Of a DNA stretch of 47,407 bases, positions 7,209 to 15,103 are shown in pieces (positions within the stretch are counted from its first letter, which is position 1; every line of letters starts with the position of its first letter). Made by a program: the position numbers and the translations under genes. The stretch covers positions 1 to 47,407 of the forward strand of contig CAYPCW010000017.1 of NCBI GenBank assembly GCA_964409335.1. Direction: 5' to 3'. Origin of the DNA: JABMOW01 sp964409335. GTDB lineage: Bacteria; Fidelibacterota; Marinisomatia; SCGC-AAA003-L08; JACNLC01. The notes beneath the pieces were generated by a model. It did no database searches. It was not told the DNA's origin and worked only from the letters and a program-made list of their open reading frames with translations.

Positions 7209-9626
7209 ATGATGTATACACCCCTTTTGAAATGGGCATTTATCCAATACAACCGGAAAGTGTTGAAACCCGGCTTCTACCGGGGCGAATTAAACGTCGC
7301 TGAAATTCAGGACCGGATTCAGATTTTCTCGGATAACTGGCTGATCCCACATATCTATGCAAAGAATAAAAATGACCTGTTTTTTGCACAGGGTTTCATT
7401 CATGCACGCGACCGGCTATGGCAAATGGAGATGAACCGACGGATTGGGATGGGGGAGTTGTCCGAAGCATTTGGCGTGGATGCCCTCCCCACCGATAAAC
7501 TTACCCGTACGCTTGGATTTGCACGTCTCGCAAAAAAAGATTTTTCCCTTTTGGATATGACTCATCGACGGTATCTTCAGCGGTATGCTGATGGCGTTAA
7601 TACCTTTATCAAACATAAAAAATATCCCGTCGAATTTCGTCTCACCGGGATTATCCCGAAGCCCTGGGAACCAGTTCATTCACTGGTATGGGGCAGGGTG
7701 ATGACATGGACATTATCCCACGGATGGACCGGCGCTCTGGTTCGGAGCGAAGTTGTGGAGAAAATTGGCGAAGAAATGGCAAAGGAACTGGGGATAATTT
7801 ATCCTGAAGGGAATCCGGTTCAATTGCCCGATGGAATTGAATTTCGATACTTGGAAGAAAATGAACTTTTTAAGGCAGCTACGGGACCCTTTTTGTCCCG
7901 GGACATGGAAGGAGGGGGACGCGGGTCAAATGCCTGGGCGGTAAACGGAAAAAGAACCCACACCGGACTACCTCTGTTATGCAACGATACGCACCTTGCT
8001 TTATCTGAACCCGGTATTTGGTATCTGAATCATTTACATTCTGAAGATGATTTTCACGTGTCTGGGGCGTCCCTTGCAGGTATCCCCGGCTGCATGATCG
8101 GTCACAATGACAATATCGCCTGGGGTATCACCCTTGCATACACCGATTGTGAAGATATATTTATCGAAATGGTAGATCCATCGGACTCCACACGATATAC
8201 TTATCGTGATGGTGGAGTGTCTTTTAAAATTTTCGAAGAAAATATTATGGTTAGAAATGCCGGTACAGTAAATCTCAAAGTAAAAAATACCATACACGGT
8301 CCCGTCATCGGAGAAGTGATCCGACACCAGAACCATATGATCAGTCTCTGCTCCATGTCACTGCTGCCGAACCACCTCGTGGAAGGATTCCTTTCCCTCA
8401 ATTCAGCAACGGATTGGGATCAGTTTTCAAAGGCAATAACCTTAATTGAGGCGCCGCAGTTAACGGTGGTTTATGCCGATATACGGGGAAATATCGGACT
8501 CCGGGTCTCCGGTCTGGTACCCATACGGAAAAGTGGAACCGGTGAATTACCCGGCGAAGGGTGGACCGGTGAATTTGACTGGATAGATGTCATCCCTTCA
8601 AATGAGATGCCCTTTTCGCTGAATCCCAAAAGCGGTTTGATCATATCGACCAATAATAAACTCATCGGGGATGAATACCCTTTTTATCTCGGGAATTCAT
8701 TTATGAACGGATACCGGGCAAAAAGAATATCTGAATTATTAAGCCGGATGGACATCATCTCAGGAGAATATTGCGAAAACATGATGGCAGATGTTAAATC
8801 TATTCCCGGGAGAACCATGATCGAAGGTGTCATTCGAAATTTTCGTTCATCCCGGCCAAAATCTCAGAAACTTATTGATGTTCTGTTATCGTGGGATTTT
8901 CAATTATCTGCTGAAACCATCGGTGGTACCGCATATGAAGTATTTCTGTATCATTGCTTAAAAAATCTTCTGGAACCCAAACTGGGAGTAAACTTGACGC
9001 GTCGTTATCTAGGGAGCGGTGAGGTTCCGCTCTTGCTCCCGGTCAATGAGTTACTGGGGCATAGTTCCACGGCGCTGTTTGCGATGTTCCAAAACGGAAA
9101 TTCCTTATGGTTGAAAGATACAAAATCCGTCATAGATCTCATTGACCAATCTTTGGAGGATGCATGTACCTGGTTAGAGAAAAATATGGGTTTTGAACCC
9201 GGGACATGGCGTTGGGGAGATATCCATCAAGCTGTGTTCAGACATTCATTGTCAGTAAAAAAACCGCTGGATCGGATATTTAATTCAGCATCCTACCCAA
9301 TGAAGGGAGACTCCGATACCGTTTGTCAGTCTGCATTTAATCCCTCGACGCCGTTCCATGCAACGGAATGGTGCCCGGTTTTTCGAACTATCGTGGATTT
9401 ATCAGATTTCAGAAAAACCAAAATGCTGGCGCCACCAGGACAAAGCGGGGTGCTTGGAAGCAAACATGCTCACGATCAGGAGCAATATTGGTTTACCCAC
9501 AAAACGATCCCCATGCTTTGGGACAAGGAGGATGTCATCCGGGAATGCAAAAATCAACTGAATCTGTTGCCGGCATTAATGACCGGTGACGGACCGGAAA
9601 AACGCCATCATCAACAACAAAGGTAA
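7209..9626 (+). CDS. Penicillin acylase family protein (peptidase S45)
   Basis: The 805-residue protein belongs to the N-terminal-nucleophile hydrolases of family S45, made as a precursor that cuts itself so that an internal Ser becomes the new N-terminus and nucleophile. Seen: the alpha-chain block ARDRLWQMEMNRRIGMGELSE near residue 75, the processing site RGSNAWAV with Ser at about residue 240, then LCNDTHLALSEPGIWY and GHNDNIAWGIT of the beta chain, and HDQEQYW near the end. The spacing is normal. Known members cleave penicillins, N-acyl homoserine lactones or other acyl amides; the substrate here cannot be read off. No signal peptide is evident at the ATG at 7209, although most relatives are periplasmic. 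It ends 3 bases before the adenosyltransferase gene. Confidence 0.9.
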   Translation: MMYTPLLKWAFIQYNRKVLKPGFYRGELNVAEIQDRIQIFSDNWLIPHIYAKNKNDLFFAQGFIHARDRLWQMEMNRRIGMGELSEAFGVDALPTDKLTRTLGFARLAKKDFSLLDMTHRRYLQRYADGVNTFIKHKKYPVEFRLTGIIPKPWEPVHSLVWGRVMTWTLSHGWTGALVRSEVVEKIGEEMAKELGIIYPEGNPVQLPDGIEFRYLEENELFKAATGPFLSRDMEGGGRGSNAWAVNGKRTHTGLPLLCNDTHLALSEPGIWYLNHLHSEDDFHVSGASLAGIPGCMIGHNDNIAWGITLAYTDCEDIFIEMVDPSDSTRYTYRDGGVSFKIFEENIMVRNAGTVNLKVKNTIHGPVIGEVIRHQNHMISLCSMSLLPNHLVEGFLSLNSATDWDQFSKAITLIEAPQLTVVYADIRGNIGLRVSGLVPIRKSGTGELPGEGWTGEFDWIDVIPSNEMPFSLNPKSGLIISTNNKLIGDEYPFYLGNSFMNGYRAKRISELLSRMDIISGEYCENMMADVKSIPGRTMIEGVIRNFRSSRPKSQKLIDVLLSWDFQLSAETIGGTAYEVFLYHCLKNLLEPKLGVNLTRRYLGSGEVPLLLPVNELLGHSSTALFAMFQNGNSLWLKDTKSVIDLIDQSLEDACTWLEKNMGFEPGTWRWGDIHQAVFRHSLSVKKPLDRIFNSASYPMKGDSDTVCQSAFNPSTPFHATEWCPVFRTIVDLSDFRKTKMLAPPGQSGVLGSKHAHDQEQYWFTHKTIPMLWDKEDVIRECKNQLNLLPALMTGDGPEKRHHQQQR

Positions 9627-9629
9627 TTC

Positions 9630-10250
9630 ATGGAAAACCGCAAAAAATCACCACGAATAACCATCAATAAAGTTTACACCCGAACCGGAGATCGGGGGAA
9701 CACGAAACTGGTGGGCGGACAGGTTCGTAAAAAATCGGATATCCGGGTCAATGCGTACGGTACGGTGGACGAGCTGATCAGCCTTATCGGTGGATGTATT
9801 GAAATAATGGAAAAGGAGCATTCTTCTGTACAACTCCGGACGGTTTTACGAACGTCTTTGATCCGGGTGCAGCATGAATTATTCAATCTTGGGACAACCG
9901 TCGCAACATTACCAGAAGACATCGACCCTGGGATGCCTCATATCAACCCACGGGATATTATCCGCCTTGAAAAGGAAATCGATGATTTTAATGAATCGCT
10001 GCCGACACTGCATTCTTTTGTATTACCCGGCGGGTCTGAAGCAAATGTGTGGTTTCATCTCGCCCGGACAGTTTGCCGCCGGGCGGAAAGAAGTTGTGTT
10101 ACTCTCATGCTAAAGGAATCACTCGACGAACTGGTCATTCAATATTTAAATCGCCTCTCTGACGCACTCTTCGTCTGGAGCCGATGGATCAATCAGTCCA
10201 TGAACTATCCGGAGCGGCACTGGGAACCTTTCGATAAATCCACAGACTGA
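9630..10250 (+). CDS. pduO: Cob(I)alamin adenosyltransferase, PduO type
   Basis: The 206-residue product is an ATP:cob(I)alamin adenosyltransferase of the PduO/MMAB type, which transfers the adenosyl group of ATP to cob(I)alamin to make coenzyme B12. Seen: the N-terminal ATP loop VYTRTGDRGNTKLVGG (about residues 14-29), then RVNAYGTVDELISLIGG, and the C-terminal helix pair with RTVCRRAERS (about 147-156) and LNRLSDALFVWSR (about 174-186), the conserved Arg/Glu and Asn/Asp sites. Some 15 extra residues precede the loop. The gene follows the penicillin-acylase gene by 3 bases, although no functional link is obvious. No B12-dependent mutase is in the window. A bidirectional terminator follows. 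Confidence 0.94.
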   Translation: MENRKKSPRITINKVYTRTGDRGNTKLVGGQVRKKSDIRVNAYGTVDELISLIGGCIEIMEKEHSSVQLRTVLRTSLIRVQHELFNLGTTVATLPEDIDPGMPHINPRDIIRLEKEIDDFNESLPTLHSFVLPGGSEANVWFHLARTVCRRAERSCVTLMLKESLDELVIQYLNRLSDALFVWSRWINQSMNYPERHWEPFDKSTD

Positions 10251-10266
10251 TATTATCGGACAAATA

Positions 10267-10294
10267 AAAAAGGGGCTGACATCAACCCCTTTTT
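10267..10294. terminator. Bidirectional rho-independent terminator between pduO and htpG
   Basis: A perfect 9-bp stem AAAAAGGGG/CCCCTTTTT encloses a 10-base loop. The A-run and T-run on both sides let it work in either direction, fitting its place between two convergent genes. Confidence 0.85.
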
Positions 10295-10311
10295 CAGACC
10301 TTAATTTCAAT

Positions 10312-12180
10312 TTAGTGGATGAGATTTTCCATCAATTTATGGATTCTGTCCACCATAGATTTGGTATCCACAGGTAATCCCGCCAATAAAAATGTATTAT
10401 CCGTGAGTTGATCTGCAGACAGCTTAAGGTCTATAGATTCTTTATCCTTTTCAAATAAAATTGCCATTTTCTGAATCACCTCACTGTCTGGATTGATTTC
10501 CAGTACCTTGTTGCTAATTTTAAAATCAGCCTGGGTGGCCTGAATGATCTTTTGCATATGCGTGGTCATATGATCATCAGGATTCACCAATAGGGCTGGA
10601 CTATCTGTTAACCGGTCCGATACTCTCACATCAGTAACCCGTTCCTTTAGATACGATTTCATCCAGTCTGCCAGCTTTTTCATATCCTTTTCAGAAGGAG
10701 CGCCCCTGGATTTTTCAGGTTTTGTTTTATCAGATTTCTTTCTCGGGAATTTAATATCGGCGGTATCACATGAAATGATTTTTTTGCCATCAAACTCCAT
10801 TAAAGATGAAAGTACGAAATCATCGATTGCATCAAATAAATAGAGCACTTCGATGTCGTTTGAGTTAAACATTTCAAGATAGGGGCTCTGACCGACTTCT
10901 TTTCGGGTCTCCCCGTGTAGATAATAAATATCTTTCTGATCCGGTACCATAGATGCAGCATAATCTTCGAGAGATTTATACTCACCTTCTTTGGTTTTAT
11001 TGCTTTCGAAACGCAGCAATTTCGCCAGTTCGTTTTTATTATCGAAGTCTGAATGGACGCCCTCTTTGATGAAATAACCGAATTCCTTCCAAAAGTCGAT
11101 ATACTTTTCAGGAGTGTTTTTCGCCTGTTCCAAAAGGAATTTTATAACCCGCTTGATAAGGAATTTTCTGATCTTGCCGATTACCCGGTTATCCTGAAGG
11201 GTTTCCCGTGAGATATTTAAAGGTAAATCCTCCGAGTCGACGATACCTTTGATAAATCTGAAATACTCGGGTAAGATCTCCTTCACCTGAGTTTCGATAA
11301 GGACCTTGTTGCAATACAGATTTATCCCTGGTTCTAACCGGGTGAATCCAAATTTTTCGATATTTTCTTCAGGGACGAACAGCAGTGTATTCATTTGGAT
11401 GGGTGCATCAGTGGAGATGTGAGTATTAAACCGGGGAGCGGAAAAAGAATTTGTGAGAAACTTATAAAACTCTGCGTATTCTTCGTCAGTGACGTCAGAG
11501 GGTGTTTTTGTCCAGATCGCTTCGATCGTATTCACCTGCTCGCCATTGACCTTGATGGGGTACCCAACAAAATTCGAGTATTGTTTAATAATTGATTTGA
11601 TCTTGTCCGGATCGGTGAATTCGAGAAATTCATCTGTGATATTTAGCACAATGCGGGCGCCCCGGGTGATTCCTTCTTCACGGTTAATCGTATAACTATT
11701 TTTTCCATCTGATTCCCACACGAGTCCCTCACTATCTTTTCTATTGGACCGGGTAATAAATTTCACGGTATCGGAAACCATAAACGCAGAATAAAAACCG
11801 ACTCCAAACTGACCGATAAGGCGTGCGGGATCCCCTTTTAACTTGTCCAAATTCTGTAGAAATTCAATGGATCCGGAATGGGCAATGGTTCCCAAATTGG
11901 CGATCAGTTCTTCCTTCGTCATCCCCAGGCCAGTATCACTGATGGTAAAGGTTTTGGAATCCTTACTGACCTCAATATTGATCTCCAGGGGGAAATCATC
12001 ACTTTCGGTACTTTTTTCAGATAATTGAATGTGACGGAATTTTTCCAGGGAATCGGCTGCATTTGAGATGAGTTCTCTGACAAAAATTTCCCGGTTTTTA
12101 TAGAGTGAATGGATAACAATATCCAATAACTTTTTGATTTCGGTTTGATATTCAAAAGTTTGGGGTGTCTGTGTCGTCAT
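10312..12180 (-). CDS. htpG: Molecular chaperone HtpG (Hsp90 family)
   Basis: This is a complete bacterial Hsp90, 622 residues from the chosen start. Seen: the N-terminal GHKL ATPase with IFVRELISNAADSLEKFR, ISDTGLGMTKEELIANLGTI and the GQFGVGFYSAFMVSD lid/ATP region, the middle domain with PLNISRETLQ, and a C-terminal dimerisation domain ending in KLMENLIH. It is a cytoplasmic ATP-dependent folding chaperone. The frame is open upstream to 12225, but the ATG at 12180 (MTTQTPQTF) is preferred because GGAG lies about 10 bases upstream and homologues start near here. It is a single-gene unit; the roughly 200 bases to the next gene should hold its promoter, but I see no clear heat-shock operator such as CIRCE. 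Confidence 0.96.
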   Translation of the reverse strand: MTTQTPQTFEYQTEIKKLLDIVIHSLYKNREIFVRELISNAADSLEKFRHIQLSEKSTESDDFPLEINIEVSKDSKTFTISDTGLGMTKEELIANLGTIAHSGSIEFLQNLDKLKGDPARLIGQFGVGFYSAFMVSDTVKFITRSNRKDSEGLVWESDGKNSYTINREEGITRGARIVLNITDEFLEFTDPDKIKSIIKQYSNFVGYPIKVNGEQVNTIEAIWTKTPSDVTDEEYAEFYKFLTNSFSAPRFNTHISTDAPIQMNTLLFVPEENIEKFGFTRLEPGINLYCNKVLIETQVKEILPEYFRFIKGIVDSEDLPLNISRETLQDNRVIGKIRKFLIKRVIKFLLEQAKNTPEKYIDFWKEFGYFIKEGVHSDFDNKNELAKLLRFESNKTKEGEYKSLEDYAASMVPDQKDIYYLHGETRKEVGQSPYLEMFNSNDIEVLYLFDAIDDFVLSSLMEFDGKKIISCDTADIKFPRKKSDKTKPEKSRGAPSEKDMKKLADWMKSYLKERVTDVRVSDRLTDSPALLVNPDDHMTTHMQKIIQATQADFKISNKVLEINPDSEVIQKMAILFEKDKESIDLKLSADQLTDNTFLLAGLPVDTKSMVDRIHKLMENLIH

Positions 12181-12382
12181 TTGGTTGATTCTCCGTGTAA
12201 CTTTATGTGTGTTGGGTTTCAGCAAATATCATGAAAACGATAAAATCAAATTTTCTTGTGACAAAGTTGCAGAATGAAAGGGAAGTCTGTTCAACCTGGA
12301 TTGAGACATCCATTCCGGCGGTTGAAGATAGCAGCGAGCCGATGTTCCCAAAATTCAGATGAAATCTGCAGGCGATTGAACG

Positions 12383-13810
12383 TCATTTCTTTTTGGGTGA
12401 AAGGTACAGATCGGTAATCGTGCCGGCAAATACTTCAGCGGCATTTGCAAAGGTTTCCGAAAGGGTTGGATGAGGGTGGATAGACAGGCTGATATCCTCC
12501 GCAACAGCGCCCATCTCTATGGCAAGAACGCCATCACTGATCAGATCACCGGCATTAGGACCCACAATACCCACGCCCAGCACACGTTTGCTGTCAGGGT
12601 CAAACAGTATTTTTGTCCGCCCTTCGGTTCTACCTATGGTCAGGGACCGGCCGCTGGCGCTCCATGGAAATTCACCCTTTTCATATGGAATGTGTTGTTC
12701 TGCAGCCTGAGTCTCTGTGATGCCGGCCCAGGCGATTTCAGGGTCGGTAAATATCACGGCGGGAATTGCACGTGCGTCAAATGCAGCGGGGAGACCGGCG
12801 ATAACTTCAGCCGCGACTTTTCCTTCGTGTGTGGCTTTATGCGCCAGCATCGGATCGCCGGTAATATCACCAATCGCATAAATGGATTTAACCGACGTCT
12901 GTTGGCGGTGATTCACCGTGATAAATCCACGTTGGGTGGGCGAAATTCCGGTATTCTCCAGACCCAGTGAATCGGTATTGGGTTTTCGTCCTACAGCGAC
13001 CAAAACGCTGTCGTAGAATTCACTGAATGCATTCTTTCCGGACTCAAATTCCACCATCAACAGCCCATTCTTTTGTGGATCCAGGGTTTTTACTTTGGTA
13101 GAAAGATAAATATTATTAAAATCTTTTTTTAGTTTTCGGTACAACGGTTTGACCAGATCCTGATCAGCGCCGGGCAGCAAGTTGGGCACGAATTCAACAA
13201 CGGTTATTTTTGCACCCAATGCCCGGTAAACGGTTCCTATTTCTAAACCGATATATCCTCCTCCGATAATGAGAAGATGTTCCGGAATATGATCCAGATG
13301 TAACGCCTCTGTTGAAGTCATTACTTGTTTATGATTCATGGGGAAACCGGGGATACTTGCGGGGCTGGAGCCTGTTGCAATGATGGCATGGTCGAACGAT
13401 AATTCGGTTTCACCGGTTAATGTCCGGATCAGAATCACTGTGGTTGATAAAAAACGGGCGGTTCCCTGAATGACGTTCACCTTCCGGGCGGTTGCCATCT
13501 GTGCAATGCCCCGGTTCAATTGAGAGACCACTTTTGACTTAAATTGGCGAACTTCTGTCAAATCGACTTCAGGGTCTCCAAAATGAAATCCATATTTGTG
13601 TATTTCCCGGGCGTCTTGGCTGACTTTTGCAAGGTGTAACAAGGCTTTTGAGGGAATACATCCGTGATTCAGACAGACACCGCCCAGTTCTGTTTCCCTT
13701 TCAATTAGGGTAACCTGTTTTCCCAGATCGGCAGCTCTAAAGGCGGCGGCATATCCTCCGGGACCCGCACCGATCACGACGATTTCATTGTGAATAGATC
13801 GTCTTTCCAT
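12383..13810 (-). CDS. lpdA: Dihydrolipoyl dehydrogenase (PDH E3)
   Basis: The E3 subunit of the pyruvate dehydrogenase complex, 475 residues, reoxidises dihydrolipoamide with NAD+. Seen: the FAD-binding GAGPGGYAAAFRAADLG at the N-terminus, the redox-active disulphide in GGVCLNHGCIPSKALL, the NAD-binding GGGYIGLEIG (about 185), the second FAD site in YAIGDITGDPMLAHKA, and the catalytic His-Glu pair in IHPHPTLSE near the C-terminus. A GTG at 13813 is possible, but the ATG at 13810 forms a TGATG stop-start overlap with aceF and is preferred. It is the last gene of aceE-aceF-lpdA. A second E3 lies at the far end of the window. Confidence 0.95.
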   Translation of the reverse strand: MERRSIHNEIVVIGAGPGGYAAAFRAADLGKQVTLIERETELGGVCLNHGCIPSKALLHLAKVSQDAREIHKYGFHFGDPEVDLTEVRQFKSKVVSQLNRGIAQMATARKVNVIQGTARFLSTTVILIRTLTGETELSFDHAIIATGSSPASIPGFPMNHKQVMTSTEALHLDHIPEHLLIIGGGYIGLEIGTVYRALGAKITVVEFVPNLLPGADQDLVKPLYRKLKKDFNNIYLSTKVKTLDPQKNGLLMVEFESGKNAFSEFYDSVLVAVGRKPNTDSLGLENTGISPTQRGFITVNHRQQTSVKSIYAIGDITGDPMLAHKATHEGKVAAEVIAGLPAAFDARAIPAVIFTDPEIAWAGITETQAAEQHIPYEKGEFPWSASGRSLTIGRTEGRTKILFDPDSKRVLGVGIVGPNAGDLISDGVLAIEMGAVAEDISLSIHPHPTLSETFANAAEVFAGTITDLYLSPKKK

Positions 13811-15090
13811 CACATGATTCCCAGTCCGGTAATGGACGTGTAATTTTCCAGCAAATCTCGCAGCCTTTTCGTAAACCGTGCCGCTTGTGCACCATCAATA
13901 ACGCGGTGATCGTACGATAGAGAATAGGGGAGGATCAGCCTCGGCTGGAACGAGCCGTCTTGAAATACAGGGGACATCTTTGATCGTGATATCCCGAGAA
14001 TGGCAACCTCAGGCGGATTCACAATAGGGGTAAATCCGGTTCCGCTGATCCCGCCTAAGCTGGAAAGGGTAAAGCAACCGCCCTGCATTTCATCCGGGAG
14101 CAGTTTCCGATCTCTCGCCTTTGCGCTCAACGTGGATAATTCATCCGATATTTCTTTGAAAGACAGGCTGTCAACATTACGGATGACCGGAACCACTAAT
14201 CCATTTTGAGTATCCACTGCAATCCCGATGTGGGAATACTTTTTATAAATTAAATTTTGTCCGGTGTGATCTAATGACGCATTAAATTCAGGCATCTCTT
14301 TCAAGAGTTGGACCACCGCCTTCATCAGGAAGGGTAATAGCGTGATTTTCACCGATTCATCTTGATTCAATCCCTTCAGGGATTTTTGGAACTTGTCCAG
14401 ATCGGTAATATCGGCTTCATCAAATTGGGTAACATGGGGGATCTTCTGCCATGCCTGCTGAAGTCTTTCGCCGGTGATCCGCTTGATTTTTGATAATTTG
14501 ACGGATTCGATTTTACCCCATTGTGAAAAATCGATCGCTTGCGGTGAGTCTGACCGGACTGGAGGGATGTGGTTTTCCGATAATACCGATTTTATGAAGG
14601 TCTGCACATCTTCTTTGGTAATTCTGCCTTTGGGACCAGAACCCGCGATCGAAGCGAGATCCGCACCCAGTTCCCGAGCAAAAAGTCTGACGGAAGGGCT
14701 CGCATTGGAGATGTTTCGCTGACGGGTTGGGGGTGAGGGCGTACCTGTGGGTGACGGGGAGAGGAGCGCTTCTTCTTTTTCATTCGGTTCATCACTGGTG
14801 ACAGAACCGGGTTCCGCCTCCTTAGGCGGCGTTTGCCTGGCGGTTCCCGGGGTATCGGATTCCAACCTGATTAACAGCGTACCAAATTGGATTTCATCCC
14901 CTGCAGCGACCATTACTTCTTTCACGGTACCGCCAATTTCAACCGGGATTTCCATCGTGGCTTTTTCGGATTCGAGAATAATAATAGTGTCATCGATCTC
15001 GATCCGGTCACCGGGTTTCACCAAAACTTCGCTGACTTCAACGGTTTGAATACCTTCACCCAAATCGGGTAATAAAATGTCTATCGTCAT
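13810..15090 (-). CDS. aceF: Dihydrolipoamide acetyltransferase (PDH E2)
   Basis: The 426-residue E2 core carries one lipoyl domain (about residues 1-76) with the lipoyl-lysine in ESEKATMEIP, a Pro/Ser/Thr/Glu-rich linker, a peripheral subunit-binding domain (about 130-165, with ASPSVRLFARELGADL and GRITKEDV) and a catalytic domain (about 190-426) with the SYDHRVIDGA motif holding the active-site His. It forms the inner core of the complex and passes acetyl groups to CoA. One lipoyl domain is fewer than the three of the E. coli protein but is a common variant. It lies 13 bases after aceE and its stop overlaps the lpdA start. The order E1-E2-E3 matches the homodimeric-E1 type of operon. Confidence 0.95.
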   Translation of the reverse strand: MTIDILLPDLGEGIQTVEVSEVLVKPGDRIEIDDTIIILESEKATMEIPVEIGGTVKEVMVAAGDEIQFGTLLIRLESDTPGTARQTPPKEAEPGSVTSDEPNEKEEALLSPSPTGTPSPPTRQRNISNASPSVRLFARELGADLASIAGSGPKGRITKEDVQTFIKSVLSENHIPPVRSDSPQAIDFSQWGKIESVKLSKIKRITGERLQQAWQKIPHVTQFDEADITDLDKFQKSLKGLNQDESVKITLLPFLMKAVVQLLKEMPEFNASLDHTGQNLIYKKYSHIGIAVDTQNGLVVPVIRNVDSLSFKEISDELSTLSAKARDRKLLPDEMQGGCFTLSSLGGISGTGFTPIVNPPEVAILGISRSKMSPVFQDGSFQPRLILPYSLSYDHRVIDGAQAARFTKRLRDLLENYTSITGLGIM

Positions 15091-15103
15091 GGAATTTAGC
15101 TTT

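Noticed and set aside
12470..12970. 166-codon + strand frame within lpdA
   Set aside because: It is antisense to a strongly supported gene and has no recognisable motif.
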